Of a stretch of 64,000 nt of DNA, positions 33,161-43,476 are shown in pieces. Positions within the stretch are counted from its first letter, which is position 1, and every line of letters starts with the position of its first letter. The DNA comes from Hemerocallis citrina (lineage: Eukaryota > Streptophyta > Magnoliopsida > Asparagales > Asphodelaceae). The translations under genes were made by a program, and so were the position numbers. The notes below the pieces were generated by a model. That model had not been told where the DNA came from, ran no database searches, and was given only the letters and a program-made list of their open reading frames with translations. The stretch lies in the NCBI GenBank assembly GCA_017893485.1, contig CM030362.1:182488175-182552174 (forward strand). The letters run 5' to 3'.

Positions 33161-34397
33161 CTTGTTGTCAATACATCCTGGAAGTACGAAAATGTACAAG
33201 GACATTAAGCAGCACTTTTCGTGGCTAGAAATGAAGAGGGATATGGCAGACTTTGTGGCAAGATGTTTGACTAGTCAGCAAGTCAAGGCAGAGAATTAGA
33301 AACCAGGAGGCATGTTGCAGCCATTGCCTATACCGAAATGGAAGTGGAAAAATATCAGTATGGATTTCATCACTGGTTTGCCTAGGAGCCCGAAGGGCAG
33401 CGACTCGATTTGGGTCATTGTGGACTGTTTGACCAAGTCAGCTCATTTCTTACCTATGGAGATTACATGGTCTTTGGAGAAGCTGGCAGAGTTGTATATC
33501 GAGGAAATTGTGAGACTCCATGGGGTTCCCATGTCTATTGTATCCGACAGAGATGCAAAGTTCACATAGAGATTTTGGAAGAGTTTACAGGCAGCTTTGG
33601 GTACCAGAATTGACTTCAGTACTGCTTTTCATTCACAGAACAATGGTCAAACAGAGAGAGTGAATCGAGTATTAGAAGATATGCTGAGATCTTGTGTCAT
33701 GGACTTTGGTGGCAGTTGGGAGAAGTATTTGGTACTAGTTGAGTTTGCTTACAACAGTTACCATGCAAGTATCAGTATGGCGCCTTATGAAGCATTGTAC
33801 GGGAGGAAGTGCAGAACACCCATTTGTTGGTATGAAGTTGGGGAGAGGCATATATTTGGGCCGGATATTGTGCAGCAAACATCGGAGAAGATTGAACTGA
33901 TTCGAAAAAGGTTAGTCGAAGCTCATAGTCGGAAGAAGAGTTATGCTGATACTCAGCGAAGAGACTTGGAGTTTGAGGTTGGAGATGCAGTGTTTCTCAA
34001 GGTGTCTCCGATGAAAGGAGTGATCAGATTTGGGAAAGGTGGCAAGTTGGCACCAAGGTACATTGGGCCATACCGGATTTTGAGGCGGATTGGTAAGATG
34101 GCATATAAGTTGGAATTACCTGAAGAGTAGGCACAAGTGCATGATGTGTTCCATGTGTCAATGCTGAGGAAGTATGTGCCAGATCAGAGTCACCTGCCGA
34201 TGGAAGTGCCCGAGGGATTGTAGCTGAACTTGAGCTACAAGGAGCAGCTGGTGGAGATTGTGGACCATCAAGAGAAGGTGTTGAGGAATAAAGTTATAAC
34301 TATGGTCAAGGTATTTTGGAGGAACCAGTTGTTTGAGGAAGCCGCTTGAGACCCGGAGGATCGTATGAAGAAAGACTTTTCCGAACTTTTTATGTAA
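33161..34397 (+). pseudogene. pol: T2 integrase core, C-terminus and chromodomain
   Basis: One frame with stops but no clear frameshift. First come the rest of the zinc domain (second Cys of CxxC changed in LTSQQ) and the catalytic core: SMDFITGLP (about 33357), SDRDAKFT (about 33544), TERVNRVLE (about 33648). The GPY/F region follows (APRYIGPYRILRRIGK), then a chromodomain (MVKVFWRNQLFEEAA, ending DFSELFM, stop 34395-34397). Stops: TAG 33297 (Gln), TAG 33567, TAG 34128 (Trp in family), one TAG near 34219, and a TGA near 34347 where T1 has the Trp of the chromodomain. The loss of that Trp would damage the chromodomain. Confidence 0.9.
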
Positions 34398-34475
34398 TTT
34401 TCTTCTTTTGCTTGTAATTGTTTTGTCCATATTAGCGGTAGTTCTGAGGATAGAACTATTCTAAGGAGTGAGTAA

Positions 34476-36380
34476 TGTAACATCCCAGAAATTTAAATAT
34501 TATTTTGGAATTTATAAATGAATTAAAATGTATTTTTATGATTTAATAAATATTTTTTCTAAAATTTATCCTTTTGCACGTGCAAAACACGTGCAAATAT
34601 TTTCTTGAGAAACACAAAATCAAAAAATCTATTTGGAAAATCTAATATTTATTAGTGGGTATTAATTATAAATTTTCTGGATTTTTATGAATAATTTATG
34701 ACATTTGCAAATACTAAAAATGAAGGACTTTTATGCAAAATTGCCACTTGAAGTAAAAACTCCAGATTTAGGTTTTTGGGCTGTGCATATTGGTCGGAAA
34801 AATCATGAGAGTGAGGGGATTTAATTTTATTTTATTTTAAATTGGTTTGATAAACTAATAATTGGAATGATCCATATATGTAAATAAATAATTTCTTGAG
34901 GAGTACTTTTATAAACTTTGTGAAACCCTAGAGGATCAAATCCCGACCTATATTAGGAGCAGTAGCGGCTATTACCCTGTTGTGAACCAAAAATCTATTT
35001 TCTCATTATTTTCTTGGAGTTTAAAGCTTGGATCTTGGACTTTGCAAGAAGGAGGAAAGGGCTTTTCTTTACTACTATTATTGTTCTTCAATTAAGTCTT
35101 CTTTGAGGTGGGTTATGCTGCATTTTGTCCTTTTTTTGTTGAATTATTTATATGAAGATTAATCAAGTAGAATGCATGTTAGAACTTGTATGATTGTGAA
35201 ATTGACATAGATCCATTATAAGTGAAAATCTTATTGAACAAATCAAGTTTTGATGATTTATTTTTATGCATGGAGATCAAAAGATTGTCGGAGAAAAAAA
35301 AAATATTGCACACGACTATTGCTTTCCTCATGTTTGGCTTGAATAATCCTATATACCATGATAATGAAAGAGAAGTTGTATGAGATTGTATGCATTGCTA
35401 TCTAAAGTTGAAAAGATCCAAACATTACTTATGAAAGATGCTTGTTTGTTGCAAATATATCATGGGTAAACTTGAACCTTATGAATAATGGAGGAATTAG
35501 AGTTTATTTGAGTTGACAATGATTGAGTTACTGAGTTATGCATACTCAATCTTAAAGTAAGTTGGATTTGTGTTCAAGGAAGTGAGGAACGACTTCTTTG
35601 ATATTGTTGAGTTGTGAGATGAAAGATATGAATTGATGTATGACTATAGAGTGTTGGCTTTCAGTTTTGACGCATATTATGCCTATATCACTGTATATGA
35701 AGGAGTTTTGACTGCATTTGTATTTGTTCAAATATTCATATGAGAAGTTCTTCAAAATTTTTATTTTTGCAACAACTTGGTTTCGGAAATTTGCTTCTTT
35801 TGTGAAGTTTAGAAAAGGTTTGATTGATGTATGAACTGAGGTAATTTGGTCAGGATGCTATTATTTTATTGCATATTTTTCATCTTTGGAAATGTTAAAA
35901 TTGTATATAACCATGTATCAATTTTTTTGTTTTTGAGAAGTTCGAAATCTGGCTGTTGCAGACTACATGTCAGTCGACCACAAATCTTTTGAACTTGCAG
36001 TCTCGATTGACTGTACAGGCCGTCTGGCGCTAGTTTCCCTACTAGCGGTCGACTGCAGCAATTATGACTATGTCTACCAGTTGACTGCCAGGGCTATCAC
36101 TGTTGTTTATTTTGAATAATGCCAGTCGACTGCAGCATTTTATAATACGTCTACCAGTTGACCGTCACGCCTGAGTTTTTGCACACTATTTTGGTTGTGT
36201 TTTCAAATCTTTGAGCGATTGTTTCTTCAAATTTGCAAAGTTAATTTCTCTGTTTTTTTGCAATAAAAGTTTTTAAATTTCTATGTATTTGGTTTATGTG
36301 TTTATAATTACAAATGAAGTTGATTCTGAAATTTGTGCCACTTATTTCTAATTTATTTATTGGAAATTCATGGCGCTACA
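34476..36380 (+). repeat. 3' LTR of T2, shortened (1,905 bp)
   Basis: Begins TGTAACATCCCAG and ends GGCGCTACA. It aligns with the 5' LTR except that the equivalent of about 24254-25598 (1.35 kb, including the sub-repeat block and most of the 3' third) is missing. Both perfect CACGTG boxes are kept (34577-34582 and 34588-34593). The GTCGA cassette is present at about 35970-36170 with extra C-to-T changes. Confidence 0.92.
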
Positions 36381-36385
36381 TCATT

Positions 36386-37230
36386 GCTAATGCGCGTAGT
36401 TCTCTACCAACCTCATTGTTAACAGTAGCATGATTAAAAGATTGAATAATGTTTTCATTAACAACAAGATCACTTATCAAACTAGAAGGATGTGGAAACT
36501 TATATTTCGTGGGATTTGGTCATGTTGAAATTGTGAACATGTTATCTTGTAAAGGCGACAATCTTGCATGTAAATCAGGAGGAGGATTGAGACTCACATG
36601 GATCGACACTTCATGTACGGGGCTTAAAATATGAATAACATGTGACCGACCATTAGAAATCTTGATTTTCTCAATATAAAACTCCAATGTTGTATAATTA
36701 GAGTTAAGATCAAGTGTTCTTGCAATCATGGGAATAAGAGCGTCATCATCAACCACGGGCACCGCGGTAAAATATTGTCCTTCTCTTTTTCCAGCGGCAA
36801 ATTGAGGTATGATTTTAACACTCCATTGAACTCTATTACAGTTAGAAATTTTGTAGGTCTTCTCTACTAGTACTTGCTTTGTGATATTACGATGAGCCCA
36901 AACTTCTTATTCAACACCTCTATAATAAGCTCCTAGCGTTGGGTCTCAAAGTATTTCTCGCCCTTATATATGAATTTTGAAATCCATACCAATACATAAA
37001 GTGACAAATTTGTGATTTATTATCCAATCACAAACATAACATAATTACACTAATCTTATTATCCAAATATGAAGTATAAAAACCTAGGAAAATTCTTATG
37101 AATCAATCGTTCATAACACCTTAGCATAAATTTTGTTTAATCTATATTCAAACAATCATAATAAACAAAATTTTCTAAGAAAAACAAGAAATATAATTTA
37201 AGGTTTTATGAATACCTTGAAAAAATCCTA
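36386..37230 (-). pseudogene. MULE remnant: 5' coding part, probably MULE transposase N-terminus
   Basis: Segment between T2 and T3, coding on the minus strand. A frame of about 80 codons (36520-36762) extends upstream to about 36900 once one stop is ignored. It contains AGKREGQYFTAVP, VVDDDALIPMIARTLDL and TTLEFYIEKI. An acidic DDD turn followed by a hydrophobic helix and an E-hydrophobic-Y strand resembles the N-terminal region of plant MULE transposases (from memory of the family, not a search). The frame is lost downstream, and the T2 insertion separates it from the 3' exons at 21840-22483. Further upstream, a GT donor (minus, about 37216) suggests an intron in the 5' leader. A captured host gene is an alternative. 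Confidence 0.42.
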
Positions 37231-37548
37231 AATTTAACGAGATTTGAGGGCGGAGATGATGTTAGAGATGACGTGGGGCTTTGGCGGAGTTGGAGGAGTT
37301 GGAGGAATTGGAAGAAATTTGACAGTGTTGAAGGAATTTGTGATTAGGGTTTTGAGATTTGTGTTTCGAAGTTGGAGTAGAGAGAGTTGGCAGATGTGAA
37401 GTGAAGCGGAAGAGAGGGAAATCCAAATATATTAAGTGGGTCCCCTCACAACTGCAACCTCAGTATCATCGGGGCAGCAGTTGGGAATTGCGGCCACTAT
37501 TTAGAATGAGGCTGCAGTCCCTAACCGCTTCATCTCTTTAACATAAAA
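37231..37548 (-). promoter_or_regulatory. MULE remnant: likely promoter and 5' leader, minus strand
   Basis: On the minus strand: TAATATATTTGG (about 37430), then a CT-rich leader with AAACCCTAA-like text (about 37345) and repeated TCCAACTCC, up to a splice-donor-like CAAGGTATTC near 37218. It also contains CAGTTGGGAATTGCGG, a motif repeated near the right MULE end. No coding seen. T3 is inserted at its outer edge. Confidence 0.35.
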
Positions 37549-40500
37549 TGTAACATCATGAAATTTTTTTAGAATAAAATACATTTTTTATTTTTGCACG
37601 TGCAATGCACATGAAATTTTATTTCATTTTTTGTTCTAAATTTTTTCTATGTTATGCACAAAATTTCTCTTATTTATTTTGTCTCATTTTATTATTCCTT
37701 CGTAATCATAATCCATAGGCCTAAATAATTAATTTAGGCCCACTAGAAAAATAAAAAGCCCACAAATAAAATCATATATTTATTTTTGGAACTTTCATAT
37801 GCTTGTCATGTAACAAGCACCTAGGGTATAACTAAAAACAAATTAATTAATAAAATGAGAAGGTGTGCATGTGTGTAGCACGTGCACGTGTGTGTGCTCC
37901 TAGGGGGTGACCGGCCAATTGTAGAGAGAGAGAGAGGGAGAGTGGGGTGAGAAGGTGGGAGTGTGGGGAGGTTACTAGAGTAGTGAGAGTCAATCTCAAC
38001 CATACAAAACCCCTATATGAACCCCCCCATATTGTATGTTGAATGCACAAATTTAATCAAATCAAAAGAGACAAAAAAGAAAGAGAGAAAGACAAGAGGC
38101 CAGTTTTGATCCTTGGAGTTGGAGCTTGTGATTTTGTGCAAGGAGGAAAAAAGGAGCAATTGGTGTGGAGCTAGGAGCATTCTTTCTAGGAGTTTTTCTA
38201 CATTTTTCAACATAAGATGTGGGTGTCTATTATTACTTTCTAGATAATGTAGAAAGCATGTTTAGGTGTTTTGTAAATTATTTTGCTAGTTCTACAAGTT
38301 AAATTGATGCATGTTGTAGTGATAAAGATTGCTAATGGTAGAAAATTCTAGAATTCATTGTGTGTTAAGGAGAAGTTACATCCATTTATATGGTAGACTA
38401 TGACTGAGAAAAATTAATTAAAGGCATGTGTAGAATTGTTAGGCGCAAACAATCAACTTGATTAAATTGCACAATTTTTTGTGTCTCTTATAAATTGGTT
38501 AAAAATGTGTATAAAATGTGGATAAATAGGAAGGAAAAATTGGAGAAACATTTTGGGGAAGGAAATGGTATAGTAGAATAAAAGAAAAGATGCATTAATA
38601 TTGGTAGAACAATTATCTAGTTGTATTTGATGTTTATAATTCCTATAAGAAAAAGAATTGGTTAATTTGGGAAAGTTGAAGTTAATTCTTCATTAGTATG
38701 AATAAATTCAGTAAGATAATAATTTTGGAGGTTTATAGATATAAAATAGTAGTAATAATTTGAAGAAAAGAGGTAGTTTGCTAATAACTCAAATTATATG
38801 CTTATGTGTTTCTAAAAATGAATATTGTACATAAAGTGGGGATAAATCATCTTAATTATGATTAAAATCAGTAAAAGAGAAATTCTGAAAGTTTAGAACT
38901 CTATTTATATAGTGTTAATTTTGGGGAAAGAAATAGAAACTAAAGTTTGTTGAAAGAGTGGAAACTGAGATTTAACCGAGAGTTGGTATTTAAAGTTATT
39001 AACCCCATATTATATCAGAAGACCCGCTTGGCCTTAGTGGCTAGCGCAGGCGATGACGCACAACGCGTTGCCACGTGGTGCCGTTTGGGGTTTGGTTGCG
39101 GGTTGCGGGTTCGAACCCTAAAGTGTACAAAGTGCATTTTTTGTTTTTTTTGGGTTTTGGGTTTTAAAAATTCAAAAAAAATTATATAAATATTTTAAAA
39201 TATTATAGGAACATCTGAAAATATTTCTTACTGTTTTAGTTTATATTTTAGGATTTTAAAGTCATCCTTTCATCAATATATTGAGTTGAGTTCAATATGA
39301 AAATAAAGAAGACATATAGAATTAAAGGTTTTATGAATTGATTATAAACAAATCAAGATGTGAGTTAAGAATGAAGGAGATTTAGTAATAAATCGTCAAG
39401 TAAAATGTGTATTAAAAAGTGACGATTTTTTTTAATAAGATTGAAGTCTAGTGTGAGAAAAGATTGTCTAGATTAGTATCATGAAAGTGATTAGTTGATT
39501 GATCAATTAAAGGGTATTGTTTATGAGAAATTTGATTTGGAAATTGATATAGAATGTGAATATAAGAGATGAAATGTTTGGCAAAAGATTGAATAAAAGA
39601 AGTTTAATGAATAAGAATTCAAAAATGATAAAGAAGAATTGATGTTAAAGATGTTTATGTTGAGATTAGATAAAACCTAATTAATCTCTAGAATGAGATG
39701 ATTGTTAGATCTAGAGGCTTAGTGAGAACCAGGTACCGGCAAGTGATGAAAACGATTAATTGATTTGAGAAATGGCTATATGGGCTATTGTTCTCAGTAT
39801 TTTGTTTAAGTCCGGTATGAGGGTAAGCTAGCTCTAGGTGGTATTATTTCATTCATGATTCAAATAAGGATAAAGGCACTAGGAGAAGATGTAATAGAAC
39901 TTGGGCAAATGTAAGGAGTGTCTCTGTATAGTCTGACGGTGGATTCCTGGACTGTGGTTGCTTGCGGGGTGAGACGATCCTCAATTAAATCCGTAACTAT
40001 GATTGATTTGACTATGGATTCCAGGATCATGAATAATCGGGCGGATGAGAGGTAGTTCACCATTATATATGTATATACCGGGGCTGGAGCAGCACTTGTG
40101 GGATATTTGCACGACAAGGATTTTCGTATAGTCTGACGGTGGATTCTAGGACTGGTATGACGGTGGATTCCGGGACCGGAATCCGTACTCGTGGAATGTC
40201 TAAAACTTAATTTTGTTACAGTAGTTGAATATTCATAGCGAGGGATTAAACCCTATAATGTGGAGTACGATAAGGGCTTGCACTCAGACCTATGTAGTAT
40301 GAGATGCATAGAATCCGAACAAGTATGCATTAGTGTCATCCTAGTATAAGAATCTGTATTAGGCATTAAGCCATATCATACACTAACATGTTTAGGATAG
40401 TCACTTTTTACACTTTGTAATGCATTCAAGTTTGTGGTTGCTAAAGTAAGAGAGCTGCTATATTATGGCATAGCGAGGATCGTCGTGTATAGTATTGCCT

Positions 40501-40773
40501 CAGTTGTATGTAACTGACGTGCCCACAGTATTCAATGCAGGGCTTGGATTTGGCAAAGACTTAAAGATGAAATTGAAGCTAAAGTCTGTTTTAAATGTTG
40601 ATGTTTAAGCTGTACATGTGTTATATTGTAATCTTTATTATTCTGCTGCGTTGATGTAAAGTAAATAGTGTTGTACAAAGAATTTTTTTTATATTCCTTG
40701 TAAAATTGTATGAAATGAAGTAAAGATCCTGTTGTGCTACGAATTACCATATTTTGGAATTCGGGGCATTATA
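37549..40773 (+). repeat. 5' LTR of T3 (3,225 bp)
   Basis: Begins TGTAACATCATG and ends GGGGCATTATA (TACA in the 3' copy). It holds the G-box pair CACGTG/CACATG (37597-37613), further CACGTG sites at about 37880-37892, a TATA-like CCCCTATATGAACCCCCC (about 38009-38026), a tRNA-like A/B pair (39029-39119), and sub-repeats of GACGGTGGATTCCGGGAC type (39926-40180). Sequence is related to the T1 LTR mainly in the last third. Confidence 0.92.
39029..39119 (+). promoter_or_regulatory. tRNA-like A/B-box pair inside the T3 LTR
   Basis: TGGCCTTAGTGGCTAGCGC (39029-39047) fits a pol III A box and GGGTTCGAACCCT (39107-39119) is a near-ideal B box, 60 bp apart edge to edge. Both are repeated in the 3' LTR (46108-46198) with good conservation of the boxes. 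No tRNA cloverleaf is evident. The stretch begins GACCCGCTTGGCC, which resembles the 5' end of plant SINEs (from memory of the class). Confidence 0.55.
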
Positions 40774-40776
40774 GAG

Positions 40777-40790
40777 TGGTATCAGAGCCC
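40777..40790 (+). other. T3 primer binding site
   Basis: TGGTATCAGAGCCC lies 3 bp after the LTR and matches the complement of the initiator-Met tRNA 3' end. Confidence 0.9.
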
Positions 40791-40935
40791 AACTTCAATG
40801 AGTAGTACAAATTTACAAGGAAGACACATTAAGGTGGACTTTAGAGTATGAGTTCAATTTATAGAGTTTTAAATGTAAGTAGTTTACATTTGTGTTGCAT
40901 TATACACTGATGTTTTTTCTCCTTTTCCCTATATG

Positions 40936-41421
40936 ATGGCTAATCAATTGATCATCATGAACTAGAGGATGAATTAGAATGGTTCTATGAAGAAGATCCC
41001 GGAGAAGAAGAACCCATAAAGGAAGAAGACCCAAAAGAAATAGAGGAAGAACTGCCTGAATCTCGGGAGATTACTCCACCTCCACCTGATTTCCCTGATG
41101 AATCCTCAGGCGAAGAGTTAGTTCGAGACGACCAAGACTGCATTGTTGCTTCTCTTCGAAGAGAATTGGCTACCCATAAGTGGAGAGTAAACCACTTGGA
41201 AGCATAGCGGGCGGAGGACCGGGAGAGCATCTTAGCCTGAGTTACCGAGTATGGGAACCTGAGAAGCTCCGACACAAGAATGCCCGACACTTCACCCAAC
41301 TAGACAACAAAACTCGTTGGGAAAAGCAGTAATATTATCAGAAGTATGATGAGATGAAGAAGGAGATCAATGAACTACGGGGTGAGCTCAGAGAAGCCAA
41401 AAGGAACCGTAGGATCTACGA
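40936..41421 (+). pseudogene. Extra leader ORF of T3 (broken), homologous to that of T1
   Basis: Starts ATGGCTAATC and keeps the same plan as T1 5471-5950: an acidic Glu/Asp-rich first half with TPPPPDFPDE, the block SLRREL...KWRVNHLEA, and a charged helix ending EAKRNRR. It is interrupted by a frameshift within the first 5-6 codons, TAG at 41205, a frameshift/TGA near 41238 and TAA near 41329. Where T1 ends in TAG, T3 has TAC, so the original protein may have been longer (about 20 more codons here). Conservation at the protein level in two separate families is the reason to call it coding. Confidence 0.65.
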
Positions 41422-41573
41422 TGTCTTTATGCTGAAGTTATGTACTGGATGTATGAGTAAGTTTATCTTCTGAATGTATAAAGTTTATCTTTGAAAATGA
41501 ATAAAGTTTTGTTGAAAGAACAATATAAGTTGTTGCTATTTATGGTGATTAATGAATGTTTTGTGACCCAGAA

Positions 41574-42647
41574 ATGGTGGGACGAAGGACCCGCAATGGC
41601 GAAGGACCCAGTGGTGAGGGCAACAGACTCAACCTAGAAACAGAACTGGCACGAGTATACCAAAATCATTAACGCCTTCACCGCAAATGTTACTCGGAAC
41701 ACCAGGGTGGGACCAGCAGTACAAGTTCCGGAAGTGATCAGATTGGTAGAATCGTTCAAACGAATGATGCCACCTGTTTTCGAGGGCCAGGCCAATCTAG
41801 ATGCAGCAGACGACTAGATCAGACAAATTGAAACAATATTTGAAGTTCTGGAGACTCAGGATGCAAGTAAAGTGAAACTGGCCACTATCCAGCTAGAAAA
41901 AGATGCTGGGGTCTGGTGGCAATCGCTAAAGAGGACCCTAGGAAATGTATAGATCTCTTGGGAGGAATTCCTGGAAGAGTTCCACAGCCACTACCGATGG
42001 ACGTACAGAAAAAGAAGGCCATGAAGTTCTTGGGTCTGCAATAGGGAAGCCTGTTAGTGCAAGAGTATGAGACAAAGTTCAATCAACTCTCATGGTATGC
42101 GCCAGAGATGGTTATTGAAGAGGCCAAAAGGGTGCAAAAGTTTGAACAGGGATTGAGTCCAAGCTTGAGGTCTCGAATGATAACCCTCGATATCAGAAGG
42201 TTCGACAAGCTGGTACAGAGAGCTGCTACCACAAAAGCTGACATGGAACAGTACCAGGTGGTGTAGAACAGGAAGCATACCTGGAGTGTTGGCAAGAGGC
42301 CTGCAACGCTAAGAAATTTCAAGGGAAAGCCCCCAGCACAGAGGTTCAAACTTACTGGGGCCAATGTCGTTGCTGTAGCGGGAAGGCCAGGTACTTGTTA
42401 CAGATGTTGGAAGACAGGTCACACAGCGATGGGATGTCCTAAGCAGCAGAGGACCAAGACTTGTTTCCACTGTGGCAAGGAGGGGCATGTTCGACCTCTC
42501 TGCCCGCAACTGAACCCGGGGAATACTAACAGGGACCCATCAGAGAAGAGTGTGAAGTCATACCGACAGGATTGAGTGTTCGCCCTGACTAAAGCTGATG
42601 CAGATGATGCAGATAACGTCATCACCGGTATGGAAGCAAATGAATAA
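41574..42647 (+). pseudogene. gag: T3 gag, broken
   Basis: Begins MVGRRTRNGEGPSGEG. The capsid core is present (LNLETELARVYQ, DAGVWWQSLKR, FNQLSWYAPEMV). The first zinc knuckle is CYRCWKTGHTAMGC (Trp replaces the usual Gly), and the second, intact, is CFHCGKEGHVRPLC at about 42461. Breaks: a frameshift near 41663, TAG at 41817 (Trp in T2), TAG near 41950 (Gln), TAG near 42042 (Gln), a small deletion near 41995, and TAG near 42264. It ends TAA 42645-42647 after VITGMEANE. It is closer to T1 gag than to T2 gag. Confidence 0.88.
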
Positions 42648-42699
42648 ATTTTACTACTTTTATTTCTAGCTTGTAACTGAGGAGTGATATGTAATCACC

Positions 42700-43335
42700 A
42701 AGGCTGTGGCGAAATGGCTGAGCCTGGTGAACTCCACGGCATACTCTTCCACGGTCCGAGTTCCCTGAGTCAGAATAGTGTTTAGATTACTAGTACTACA
42801 TATGAAATACGTAACAAAATTTAAAATCAATCAACTATCTGACCACCTACGTTAGTGAAGTGAACTGTCGTTCCATTTCGAACTTGGAGACGTTCGGGAA
42901 GAACTTTGCTAGGAAGCTTTCTGTGAATGTAGCCCAAGTAATAGGCCTGACCAGTCTCTCAACCTCAGCTCTCCACCAGATGTGGGCGATATCCATCAGC
43001 TAGATGCTAACAATATCCACTCGGTCCACATCAGCGATTCTCGCTGCTTGAAGCAATTGCTCCATCCAGATAAGCCACTGTTCTGCTTCCAATGGCGATT
43101 CAGTTCCCATGAACTTGTCTGGGTGCAACTTCATAAAATTGGCGACAGTGCCGAGTCTAGGAGGAAGTATTCCGCGCGCAGGTCCAGTGGCATTCCGATT
43201 GGCGACGTCCAATGTAGCCCTCATATGTTCGTTGTGTTCTTGCTGCATCTGCATCATCTGCTGTAGTGCCTGGATACGGCCGCACTCTGGCAGCTCATTT
43301 TTGGGACGGGATAAGGAAGCACCTCTATGAGCCAT
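42700..43335 (-). pseudogene. gag: Family-S gag, N-terminal part
   Basis: Starts MAHRGASLSRPKNELPECGR (43335 downward). It contains a polar Met/Gln/His stretch, then the capsid start FMKLHPDKFMGTESPLEAEQ with WLIWMEQLL, a pattern typical of plant Ty3/gypsy gag. After TAG at about 43000 coding continues (ITWATFTESFLAKFFP, EMERQFTSL), and then QGTRTVEEYAVEFTRLSHFA runs to the junction with T3. About 70-95 bp of unrelated AT-rich sequence interrupts it between FTSL and QGTRTV (about 42770-42855). It has only ordinary sequence similarity to T1-T3 gag and so is a different lineage or sublineage. Confidence 0.75.
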
Positions 43336-43461
43336 AGTCTACACAAAATCAAGTTGGTTAGCACCCAGATTATTTGTTGGTTATTCATTATCTATGTGAT
43401 TAATGTGGTGCACATGTTGTTGAGTTAACCTGGATAAACTCTAACATAATTAGAATCAAAC

Positions 43462-43476
43462 CTGGCTCTGATACCA
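43462..43476 (-). other. Family-S primer binding site
   Basis: On the minus strand TGGTATCAGAGCCAG begins about 10 bp after the LTR end GTGACA. It is complementary to initiator-Met tRNA. Confidence 0.88.

Larger units (their letters stand above)
22484..36380 (+). mobile_element. T2: second chromovirus, related to T1
   Basis: 13.9-kb dead element with a perfect 5-bp TSD, TCATT (22479-22483 and 36381-36385). Order: 5' LTR, degenerate primer binding site, gag, protease, RT, RNase H, integrase (split by solo LTR S3) with chromodomain, purine tract and a 3' LTR shortened by deletion. Coding similarity to T1 is high in pol, but the LTRs are largely different in sequence, and T2 lacks the extra leader ORF. 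It is therefore a separate family of the same lineage. Confidence 0.93.
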
